This document shows positions 23,519-32,052 of a stretch of 64,000 nucleotides of DNA, one piece after another. The position numbers and the translations under genes were made by a program. The stretch covers positions 1 to 64,000 of the forward strand of contig JASJPB010000002.1 of the NCBI GenBank assembly GCA_031426915.1, in the 5' to 3' direction. The DNA comes from Sulfurimicrobium sp031426915. Its GTDB lineage: Bacteria > Pseudomonadota > Gammaproteobacteria > Burkholderiales > Sulfuricellaceae. The notes under the pieces are model-generated. The model saw nothing but the letters and a program-made list of their open reading frames with translations. It was not told the DNA's origin and searched no databases. The first letter of the stretch is position 1. Each line of letters opens with the position of its first letter.

Positions 23519-26500
23519 ATGCAGGTCACTTTGAAAATGCGCGGAATCAAGGATGAAGAAACCGCGCTGGCTACCCAGTTCGTTGCCGGCACCGGGCTGA
23601 TAAAAATCATCCAAAAGCCTCAACGCATCCGGGTCGGGCCGATACGCGGCGCGGAGAGTCTTGAGATCAAGCGCGTCGAGGCGGATGACCCGGTGGCGGT
23701 GGAACTTACGGGTGGTCTCAAGCTGTGGATGCGGGTGGACGACCTGCGCCGCGATTTCGGCGTGAGCGTGAGCCGTGATGCGGGAACTGGCGTGGACGTG
23801 TGGGAGATCGACCCGGTTTTGCGCGGTAGGGGTGGCGAGCGTGGCGCCTTGGGTATCGCTATCGAGAGCCTGGAATTCGTGGGCGTGGATGTTGCGGGGA
23901 AAACCGCCTTCGAATTGGCGCAATGGTTCGAGGGGAAGCAGTTGGATGCGGCGGGTCCCGGCATTTACCGGGTCGATCTTGCCGCCTCCGCGTTTTCCAT
24001 GAGTCTGGCACCTGATGTTCTGCCCGCAGCCGATGGGCCGGTCCTGGTTTTTCTGCACGGCACGGCTTCCAGTACCGGCGGCAGCTTCGGCAAGCTGTGG
24101 CTGCGCGATAACGCGAAGGGCCGCGAGGCGCTGGGAACATTGACGGGCAAGTACGGCGAGCGGGTCTACGCGCTGGAGCATCGCTCCCTGACCCTCAGTC
24201 CCATCGACAACGCCCTTGAACTGGCGCGGCGCTTGCCAGTGGGCGCGGAATTGCACCTGGTGAGCCATTCGCGCGGCGGTCTGGTGGGAGAATTGCTCTG
24301 CATGGCGCACCGCGCAGATGGCGGCGCGGTGGATTGGGAGCGCTTTAAGGATGTTTTTTCCGAGGACCGTACCCAGGCGGACAAAATGGGTTTCAGGAAA
24401 GCGCGGCCGGAAGGCTACCCGGAGCAATGGGAACGCCTGCTCGAACTGGCCGCCATGCTGGAGCAGAAGCGGGTCCGTGTGACCCGCTTCGTGCGCGTGG
24501 CCTGTCCCTCGCGGGGCACGACCCTGGCTTCCGGGCGGCTGGATCGCTGGCTATCCATTCTCGGCTACATTGCCGGTGACGGCATCGTGGGCGATCTCGT
24601 CAATTTCATCCTGGCGGTGGTCAAGAAAAAAACCGATCCGCGCACCTTGCCCGGTCTGGAGGCGATGATGCCCGGTTCCGCCCTGGTGCGGCTGCTCAAC
24701 CAACCCGGCCTGAATGTGGCGGCGGATCTTTCCGTGATTTCCGGGGATATCGAGGGCGACTCACTGCTCGGCCGGCTTAAGCTGGCGCTGACGGACATGT
24801 TCTATGGCGGCGACCATGACCTGGTGGTCAATACCGGTTCCATGTACGGAGGGCTGCCACGGGCAAAGGATGGCGCGCGTTTCTATTTCGGACGGGGACC
24901 GGAAATAAGCCATTTCAACTATTTTCTCAACAAGGATACGGTGGAGAAGCTTCAGGCCGGTCTGATGCGATTGGACGGCTCCCTGGGCGGTTTCATACCC
25001 ATCGAAAGAGCGAAACAGGCGGAGCCGCCGCGCGCGCCGCTTGCGCTACGCGGCGCCCAGGGGCCGCGCCCGCTGGCTTTCGTCCTGCCCGGCATCATGG
25101 GCAGCCATTTGCAAGTGAGCGGCGAACGGGTGTGGCTGGATTACAAGGAGATGATGAAGGGCGGAATCGAGCGGCTGGAAATCGAGGACCAGGGTATCCA
25201 GCCGGAACGCCCCATCGAAAAATACTACGACCGTTTCATCGAATACCTGGGACGTAGCCATGAGGTAGTCGCGTTCCCCTACGACTGGCGCAAATCCGTG
25301 GTGGAATGCGCGGATTTGCTGGCCGCCGCCATCGAAAAGCACTTGCCTGCCCAGGAATCCGCGCGCCAGCCGATCCGTATCGTCGCCCATTCCATGGGCG
25401 GGTTGGTGGCACGAGCCATGATCGCCAAACGCAAGGATTTGTGGGATCGCATGTGCAAACTGGAGGGTTGCCGCCTGATTATGCTGGGCACGCCCAATGC
25501 CGGTTCCTACCAGGCGGTACGTCTCGTGGTCGGCCAGCACAAGCTGGCCAATATGCTGGCGCTGGTGGACTTCGGCCATGGCCGGGATGAAATGCTGGAT
25601 ATCATCAGCCGTTATCCCGGCGCCGCCGAACTGCTGCCCGCAACAGGCGGCAGGGATTTCGGCTCGCCCCAGCTATGGGAACAGTGGCGCAAGGAAACCG
25701 GCGAAACCTGGCCGATTCCCGCCAGGGATGCCCTGGACAAGGCGCGCATGACCTGGGAGCTGCTGCGCGCTTCGCCCATCGACAGGGAGCGCATGATTTA
25801 CGTGGCCGGCTGGGCCTGGCAAACCGCCTGCGATTGCGCCGTGGTCAAGGAAGACGATTTGTTTCTTGGCGAGCTTACGTCGCTGCGCTTTTACACCACG
25901 CACAAGGGGGACGGCACCGTGCCGTGGGCATTGGGCCGCCTTCCCGGCGTGAGGACATGGTATGTGGAAGCAGCCGAACACGACCAGTTGCTGGCCCATG
26001 AACAGGCTTTCCCCGCCTATCTCGACCTGCTGCAAACCGGCCGTACCGCCCGCCTGGCGGACACCGAGCCCGTAGTGAGCCGGACCTTGTCCGAGGCCGA
26101 GGATAGGGGCATCATGCCGCCGGACGTGCCGCCCTATTTCCCCGCGGAATCCGATTTTGGCGGCTTCGGCAGCGGTTGGGGCGAGCCGGATGCGGGAAGA
26201 CGCAAGCGTGCTTTCGACGTGAAGGTCATCATTCGCCACGGCGACCTGGCCTATGCCCACCATCCCGTGTGCGTCGGCCATTATCTGGGAGACACCGTGG
26301 TAAGCGCCGAATCCCAACTCGACCGGGGGCTGGGCGGTGCATTGAAGCGGCAGTTGCGCATGGGGCTCTACCCGGGCCGCCTGGGAACCTGGAAAGTGTT
26401 CATCCACCCCGATAAAGCCGCCAAGCCCGCCGGCGCCATCGTCATCGGTCTGGGCATGGTGGGCGAACTCAGCCCCGGCGGGCTGGAATCGGCCATCGCC

Positions 26501-28948
26501 CATGCCGTGATGGATTACGCCATGGAAGTGGCGGATTGGCACGACGACCGCTTCGGCCCGGTGAAAACGACGCGCTCCGCTTGCGTCAGCTTCCTGTTGG
26601 TCGGCACCGGTTTCGGCGGCATCAGCGTACGGGATTCCGTCGAGGCCATACTGCGCGCGGTGAAAAAAGCCAATGACCGCCTGGTGAGTTGCGGCATGGA
26701 CGACAAGGTGCTTGTCGACAAGATCGAGTTGCTGGAGCTGTATCAGGATGTGGCCATCCAGGCAGCGCGCGCCCTGGAGGACGTGCTGCGCGACGGGGAA
26801 CTGGGAAGTTGCTTCGTCTGGTCAAGCCGTGGCGTCGAATCCGGCGACGGCGGCCAGCGCCGCGTCATGTACGACGATGCGCCGAGCTGGTGGCATCGAC
26901 TGGAAATCTCCCTCGACCGGAAAAAAGGGGAATTGCGTTTCATCGCCCTCACCAACCGGGCGCGGGCCGAGGAAAGCCTGGTTTCCGGCCAGATGCGCCT
27001 GGCGGACGATTTCATCCGCGAGGCGGTGGGCAAGACAGCCAACGACCGCGAGGTGGCCCGCACCCTGTTTGAAATGCTGATCCCCAACCGGCTCAAGGAG
27101 CTCGCGCCGGATCGTTACGATCTTGTGCTGCTGGTGGATGAGGTTTCTGCGCGCTACCCGTGGGAGTTGCTCGAAGACCGCTGGTCGGGCGGACGGCCGC
27201 CTCTTGCCGCCGCAGCGGGAATGGTACGTCAGCTCAAGACGCCGGTATTCCGTGCCCATCCGGCCCACAGCGCCGAAAACACCGCCTATGTGGTGGGCAA
27301 TCCCAAGCTGCCTGTCATGCCGGGTGAGCCGGTTTTCCCCGATCTTCCCGGCGCCCGCGCCGAGGCGGTCGAGGTGGAACGGGTATTGAGCGGGGGCGGT
27401 TTCAGCGTTAAATCCCGCATCGATGCCGATGCAGATGACATCATGATCGGCCTCCATGGCGATGCCTATCGCGTCCTCCATCTTGCCGGCCATGGCGTGC
27501 ACGAATGGGAAACGGAATACGAAGACGGCTCCGTCAGCCCCTATCCCGCTTGCGACCAGCAAGTGCCCAAGCCCAAGAGGAAGGTTTCCGGCATGGTGAT
27601 CGGCGCGGGTGTCTACCTCACGCCGGGTGACGTGGAACAAATGCGCTGGGTGCCCGAACTGGTGTTCATCAATTGTTGCCACCTGGGCAGCGCGGCCACC
27701 GGCGACCCGGCCTACAGCCGTTACAACCTCCTGGCCGCGAACGTGGCCATCCAGTTCATCCGCATGGGCGTGAAAGCGGTTATCGCCGCCGGCTGGGCGG
27801 TCAACGACGGCGCGGCGAAAGCCTTCGCCACGCGCTTCTACCAGGAAATGCTCAGGGGCGCGCCTTTCGGCAAGGCCGTGCTGGCCGCCCGCAGGGAAAT
27901 CCACGAAAACTTCCCCCAGGCAAACACCTGGGGCGCATACCAGTGCTACGGCGACCCGGATTACCATCTCGCGGAAGGGGCGGGCAGCGGCGCGAGCAAA
28001 ACCGCGGCGCCCTATTTTTCCCCGCTGGAACTGATTGCCGACCTGGACAACCTGACCGCCACGGCCCGCATGGGCAACGGCGACAAGGGCCGGATCGATA
28101 CGATCCTGAAGCGCATCCCGGCGGATCAAGGCACAGCATGGCTTGACCGGGCCGAGGTATGCACGGCCCTGGGCCTGGCCTACGGCGAATTCGGCCAGTT
28201 CGAACAGGCCATCGCGGAACTGGATGCGGCCGTAGCCAAGGAAAAGGCCGATCTTCCACTCCGCGCCCTGGAGCAGCGGGCCAATTTCAAGGCGAGATGG
28301 GCCTCCGGACTGGCATCGGACGAAAAGACCGGGAACAAATGGGAACAGGCCGTCAAATTGTTCGGGGAAGCCCGGGCCGAGCTGGAAAAACTGCTCTCCA
28401 TCGCGCCCACCAGCGAACGCCACAACCTCCTGGCGAGCACCCATAAGCGCATGGCCTGGGTGACTTCCGGCCAGCAACGGTCGGATGCGCTCGACGCCAT
28501 GGCGCTCAATTACCGTAAGGCCGACGAACTCTACCGCAAGCACCACCCAGGCAAGCTGGATACTTACCCGCTCCTGAATTCGCGGCTTGCCGAGGTCTTG
28601 CGCGGCCAGGACGTGGATGTGCCGGGGGTCGTCGCGGCATGCCGCGAGGCGGGGGAATACGCCCAGGCCATGGACACGGAATCGCCGAATTTCTGGAATT
28701 CCATCACGATACCGGAAAGCCGCTTGATCCGCGCGCTGGCGGAAGGCGTTTTGGCCAAGCACGAGACGGAAATCGTGGCGGCCTACCGCGTCGCAAAAGG
28801 CCAGCGCGGCAGCGCAAGGGAATTCCGCTCGGTACTGGACCAGATCGAATTCCTGCTGGCCGTGGCTCAGGACAACAAGAAACTGAGAAAGCAGCGCCCG
28901 GCCATCGCGGAGATTCTTGCCAGGCTCAAGGAAATGGCGATGGAGTGA
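23519..28948 (+). CDS. Giant dual alpha/beta-hydrolase - CHAT protease - TPR fusion
   Basis: A 1809-residue multidomain protein. An N-terminal region (about 1-165) is unrecognised. A first alpha/beta hydrolase has FLHGTASSTGG near 178 and the nucleophile elbow SHSRGG (Ser251). A second, LCAT/lipase-like, has VLPGIMGSHL near 521 and HSMGGLVARA (Ser625). After an uncertain segment (about 860-1160) comes a CHAT caspase-like protease with His1325 in LHLAGHGVHE and Cys1387 in FINCCHLGSA. The C-terminal ~300 residues are TPR-like and resemble TRAFs-binding/TPR-S modules. AGGGAG precedes the start. CHAT proteases act as activated proteases in prokaryotic immune systems; the two hydrolases could attack membrane lipids. 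The composite function is inferred. Confidence 0.85.
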   Translation: MQVTLKMRGIKDEETALATQFVAGTGLIKIIQKPQRIRVGPIRGAESLEIKRVEADDPVAVELTGGLKLWMRVDDLRRDFGVSVSRDAGTGVDVWEIDPVLRGRGGERGALGIAIESLEFVGVDVAGKTAFELAQWFEGKQLDAAGPGIYRVDLAASAFSMSLAPDVLPAADGPVLVFLHGTASSTGGSFGKLWLRDNAKGREALGTLTGKYGERVYALEHRSLTLSPIDNALELARRLPVGAELHLVSHSRGGLVGELLCMAHRADGGAVDWERFKDVFSEDRTQADKMGFRKARPEGYPEQWERLLELAAMLEQKRVRVTRFVRVACPSRGTTLASGRLDRWLSILGYIAGDGIVGDLVNFILAVVKKKTDPRTLPGLEAMMPGSALVRLLNQPGLNVAADLSVISGDIEGDSLLGRLKLALTDMFYGGDHDLVVNTGSMYGGLPRAKDGARFYFGRGPEISHFNYFLNKDTVEKLQAGLMRLDGSLGGFIPIERAKQAEPPRAPLALRGAQGPRPLAFVLPGIMGSHLQVSGERVWLDYKEMMKGGIERLEIEDQGIQPERPIEKYYDRFIEYLGRSHEVVAFPYDWRKSVVECADLLAAAIEKHLPAQESARQPIRIVAHSMGGLVARAMIAKRKDLWDRMCKLEGCRLIMLGTPNAGSYQAVRLVVGQHKLANMLALVDFGHGRDEMLDIISRYPGAAELLPATGGRDFGSPQLWEQWRKETGETWPIPARDALDKARMTWELLRASPIDRERMIYVAGWAWQTACDCAVVKEDDLFLGELTSLRFYTTHKGDGTVPWALGRLPGVRTWYVEAAEHDQLLAHEQAFPAYLDLLQTGRTARLADTEPVVSRTLSEAEDRGIMPPDVPPYFPAESDFGGFGSGWGEPDAGRRKRAFDVKVIIRHGDLAYAHHPVCVGHYLGDTVVSAESQLDRGLGGALKRQLRMGLYPGRLGTWKVFIHPDKAAKPAGAIVIGLGMVGELSPGGLESAIAHAVMDYAMEVADWHDDRFGPVKTTRSACVSFLLVGTGFGGISVRDSVEAILRAVKKANDRLVSCGMDDKVLVDKIELLELYQDVAIQAARALEDVLRDGELGSCFVWSSRGVESGDGGQRRVMYDDAPSWWHRLEISLDRKKGELRFIALTNRARAEESLVSGQMRLADDFIREAVGKTANDREVARTLFEMLIPNRLKELAPDRYDLVLLVDEVSARYPWELLEDRWSGGRPPLAAAAGMVRQLKTPVFRAHPAHSAENTAYVVGNPKLPVMPGEPVFPDLPGARAEAVEVERVLSGGGFSVKSRIDADADDIMIGLHGDAYRVLHLAGHGVHEWETEYEDGSVSPYPACDQQVPKPKRKVSGMVIGAGVYLTPGDVEQMRWVPELVFINCCHLGSAATGDPAYSRYNLLAANVAIQFIRMGVKAVIAAGWAVNDGAAKAFATRFYQEMLRGAPFGKAVLAARREIHENFPQANTWGAYQCYGDPDYHLAEGAGSGASKTAAPYFSPLELIADLDNLTATARMGNGDKGRIDTILKRIPADQGTAWLDRAEVCTALGLAYGEFGQFEQAIAELDAAVAKEKADLPLRALEQRANFKARWASGLASDEKTGNKWEQAVKLFGEARAELEKLLSIAPTSERHNLLASTHKRMAWVTSGQQRSDALDAMALNYRKADELYRKHHPGKLDTYPLLNSRLAEVLRGQDVDVPGVVAACREAGEYAQAMDTESPNFWNSITIPESRLIRALAEGVLAKHETEIVAAYRVAKGQRGSAREFRSVLDQIEFLLAVAQDNKKLRKQRPAIAEILARLKEMAME

Positions 28949-29012
28949 GGGGGTGACGGCTTGTTTCACGAACCGGTTCGCTCGGCCTGACGGCGATGCT
29001 TCAAGGGGGGCA

Positions 29013-29043
29013 TTGAATCGAGCGCCTGCACGCGTGCTAGACT
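29013..29043 (+). promoter_or_regulatory. Possible promoter before the DUF4062-NTPase gene
   Basis: TTGAAT (29013-29018) and an extended -10 TGCTAGACT (29035-29043) are spaced by 19 bases in the 188-base gap after the CHAT gene. The spacing is long, but the extended -10 makes a separate transcript for the last two accessory genes plausible. Confidence 0.4.
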
Positions 29044-29089
29044 CCATCCACGTGGCAGGGGAGCCCGTGAACAAGAGGAAAAAAACAAC

Positions 29090-29137
29090 ATGGCAAGAGG
29101 CATCATGTTTTTCCGCGCTGCATGGAGAAGCCGATAG
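29090..29137 (+). CDS. Possible 15-residue leader peptide
   Basis: An ATG at 29090 follows AAGAGG and opens a 15-codon frame, MARGIMFFRAAWRSR, whose TAG stop shares its last base with the GTG start of the downstream NTPase gene. This layout would allow translational coupling. There is no independent evidence that it is expressed. Confidence 0.3.
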   Translation: MARGIMFFRAAWRSR

Positions 29138-32052
29138 TGACGGCTGCGCGGAAGACGATTTTCATATCCAGCACCTCCATCGACTTGCCTGTACACCGCG
29201 AGAAGGTTGCACAGGCTTGCCTGGAGCAAGGTTTCTTTCCCGACGGTATGGAGCGCTGGCCCGCAGTGGATGCGACAGCGTTACAGAAGTGTCTGGACAT
29301 GGTGGACCAGGCCGATGGCTTCATCGGCATCTACGCCCACCGTTATGGCTGGACTCCGCCGGGGGAGAGCAAGTCGATCACCGAGTTGGAATACGATCGC
29401 GCGGTGGCACGCGGCATTCCGCGCTTGTTGTTCCTCATGGACAAGAAACACCCGCTCCTGGCAGGCGATGTGGAAACCGGACCCGGCGCCGACGCGCTCA
29501 GACTGTTCAAGCAGCGCATCCAACCCGAGCGCGTGCGTGCCACCTTCGACAACCCCGATCAACTACGCGCCGAGGTGTTGCATGCCTTGGGCGAATTGGG
29601 CGGGCAACCCGCTCATGTCGAGGACTGCGCGCCCAGGGTCGACCTCACCCACCTCCCCGAAGGCGCAGAGCACTTCCTGGGGCGCGATGCTGAACTGGAT
29701 GAACTGGATGCCGCCTGGGCCGATGGCGGGCGCACCCATATCGTTGAGCTGATCGCCCCCGGCGGGGTGGGCAAGACCTCGCTGGTCAAGCGCTGGCTGG
29801 AGCGGATCAAGGCCGATGGCTGGCGCGGGGCGCGACGGGTGTATGGCTGGAGCTTCTACAGTCAGGGCACAGGCGATGACCGCCAGGCCTCTGATGATAG
29901 TTTCCTGAGCGAAGCGCTGGCCTGGTTCGGGGTCGATATCGACTCCGCCCTCAATCCTTGGGACAAGGGCCGCAAGCTGGCCGAGGCGGTGGCGGCAACG
30001 CGCACCCTGCTGGTGCTGGATGGCGTCGAACCGCTGCAATACCCGCCCGGCCCGCTGGCCGGCGACCTGCGCGCACCCGGCGTCAAGGCTCTGCTTCAGC
30101 ATCTTGCCAGCGCCGGCCAGACGGGCATGTGCCTGCTCACCAGCCGGGAGCGTTTGAGCGATCTGGCCGAATATGAGTGCAACGATAGTCATCCCGGTGG
30201 CGCCGTGCTGCGCCGCGACCTGGGCAATCTGGGTGAGCAAGATGGCGCCAAGCTGCTGCACCGACTGGGCGCGAACAAAGCCGGCGCGGCGGCCATTGGC
30301 CCAGAAGACGAAGAACTGAAACAGGCGAGCCGGGAAGTGAAAGGCCACGCCCTGACCCTCTCACTGCTCGGGCGCTACCTGAAACTCGCCTACGCAGGCG
30401 ACATCCGTCGGCGCGACCAGGTGGATTTCCAGGAGGCCGATGCCGAGACCGCCGGCGGACATGCCTTCAAAGTCATGGCCGCCTATGAGATCTGGTTTGC
30501 CCGCGAGTGCGAGAAGGGAGCGCGTGAACTCGCGGCACTAAGGTTAGTCGGTTTTTTTGACCGTCCCGCTACCCGAGGATGTCTTGATTCACTTCGTTCT
30601 GCTGAAGCAATCAAGGGATTGACCGAGCCTCTCGCGGGCCTGAATGCGCCCCAATGGGCTGTTGTTCTAAAGCGATTGGAAGACTGCGGACTAATTTACC
30701 CCACCGAAGACGGAGGGGGCATCGATGCGCATACGTTAGTCCGGAAATATTTCGGGAGCGCCCTGCGAGACAATGCTGAAGCTTGGCGCGAGGGTCACCG
30801 GCGCCTTTACCGCAAACTAATTGCAAGCGCTTCAGAGTCGCCAAAGACTATGCGGGACCTGCAACCGCTATATCAGGCCGTGGTTCACGGCTGTCACGCC
30901 GACTTAATTGAATCGGCGCTCGATGACGTGTACGTCGGACGGATTCTGCGCGGTACGGGAACAGAGGGCTACTACAGTACAAGGAAGCTTGGAGCTTTTG
31001 GGGCCGACCTAGGCGCGGTCGCGTGTTTCTTTGAGGAACCATGGACCCAACCGATTCGTAAATTGTCCGACGCTGACCGATCCTGGCTACTAAACATGGC
31101 GGCTATTCGCCTAGTCGCGCTGGGCCGTGTGGAGGAAGCCGAGACCCCAATGCGGGCCTCTTGCGCTCTGGACAAGGCGCGACATGAGTGGGAAGGCGCA
31201 ATTAAGAGCCAATGCAATCTGAGCGAGTTAATGCTTGTGCTGGGCAATATTTCACCAGCTGTGAGCGTTGCTCGCGAAGCACTGGATAATCTCCAGCACG
31301 TCGATAGTTGGCACTTGCGTGAGATGGTTCTCGCCACGTTGGCGCATGCACTTCACCAAATGGGGGAAACGGAAGGGGCCGGATACTTTAGCGAAGCCGT
31401 GTCGGTACGACGAGACCACCAACCGGATTACCCGCCTCTCAGTTCCGGGGCGGCGTTTTATTATTTCAACTTGGTGCTTTCGAATCCCGAACGAATTGCC
31501 TGGCAGGTGGTACTTGGCGGAAAACAAGACGCTAATGAACACATGACCACCTTCGAGGTTGTCGACGGTTGGATCAACGAGATTAATACCTGGCGAAGTG
31601 AAAGGAATAAGAACAGAGTGGTAGCGGTTGACCCTGAACCGCCACTTACGCTTGCCCTCTACCATCTGACCTTGGGCCGTTGTGCATTATATCGAGCCCT
31701 GTTGCGAGGCGAGGAGCTCTTATCTGCTAAGGAAGATGTTCAGCTATCCCTCGACAAGCTGCGGCTCTCTGGTCGCCAGGATTTAGTGCCTTACGGCCTG
31801 CTTACCCGCGCTTGGCTGTGCTATAGCTTGAAGGACTTTGCTCGGGCTAAGACTGATCTGGAAGAAGCTTGGCAAATCGCCGCCCGCGGCAACATGCGTT
31901 TGCACATGGCCGACATCCACCTCACCCGCGCCCGCCTGTTCCGCGACAAGGCCGAACTCGCCAAGGCGCGGGCGCTGATCGTGCAATGCGAATACTTCCG
32001 CCGCCTGCCTGAGCTGGAGGACGCGGAAGCCATGCTAGGGGTGGCACCATGA
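29137..32052 (+). CDS. DUF4062 - STAND NTPase - TPR protein
   Basis: A 971-residue protein. Residues about 1-115 are a DUF4062 domain (KTIFISSTSIDLPVHREKV, GIYAHRYGWTPPGESKSITE), a TIR/SIR2-like Rossmann module common at the N-terminus of bacterial STAND proteins. An NTPase follows with Walker A APGGVGKT at 207-214 and LLVLDGVEPL near 290. The C-terminal half is TPR-like. GTG at 29137 is preferred to ATG at 29122 because GGAGAAG sits six bases before it. From about 30535 to 31840 the base composition is clearly lower in GC, with TTA, CTA and AGG codons, than both ends of the same gene, yet the frame is open throughout. It appears to be a second sensor-switch protein of the block. Confidence 0.85.
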   Translation: MTAARKTIFISSTSIDLPVHREKVAQACLEQGFFPDGMERWPAVDATALQKCLDMVDQADGFIGIYAHRYGWTPPGESKSITELEYDRAVARGIPRLLFLMDKKHPLLAGDVETGPGADALRLFKQRIQPERVRATFDNPDQLRAEVLHALGELGGQPAHVEDCAPRVDLTHLPEGAEHFLGRDAELDELDAAWADGGRTHIVELIAPGGVGKTSLVKRWLERIKADGWRGARRVYGWSFYSQGTGDDRQASDDSFLSEALAWFGVDIDSALNPWDKGRKLAEAVAATRTLLVLDGVEPLQYPPGPLAGDLRAPGVKALLQHLASAGQTGMCLLTSRERLSDLAEYECNDSHPGGAVLRRDLGNLGEQDGAKLLHRLGANKAGAAAIGPEDEELKQASREVKGHALTLSLLGRYLKLAYAGDIRRRDQVDFQEADAETAGGHAFKVMAAYEIWFARECEKGARELAALRLVGFFDRPATRGCLDSLRSAEAIKGLTEPLAGLNAPQWAVVLKRLEDCGLIYPTEDGGGIDAHTLVRKYFGSALRDNAEAWREGHRRLYRKLIASASESPKTMRDLQPLYQAVVHGCHADLIESALDDVYVGRILRGTGTEGYYSTRKLGAFGADLGAVACFFEEPWTQPIRKLSDADRSWLLNMAAIRLVALGRVEEAETPMRASCALDKARHEWEGAIKSQCNLSELMLVLGNISPAVSVAREALDNLQHVDSWHLREMVLATLAHALHQMGETEGAGYFSEAVSVRRDHQPDYPPLSSGAAFYYFNLVLSNPERIAWQVVLGGKQDANEHMTTFEVVDGWINEINTWRSERNKNRVVAVDPEPPLTLALYHLTLGRCALYRALLRGEELLSAKEDVQLSLDKLRLSGRQDLVPYGLLTRAWLCYSLKDFARAKTDLEEAWQIAARGNMRLHMADIHLTRARLFRDKAELAKARALIVQCEYFRRLPELEDAEAMLGVAP

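Noticed and set aside
26822..29074. 750-codon open frame on the minus strand opposite the CHAT region
   Set aside because: It overlaps the motif-bearing CHAT-TPR gene completely and shows no domain of its own.
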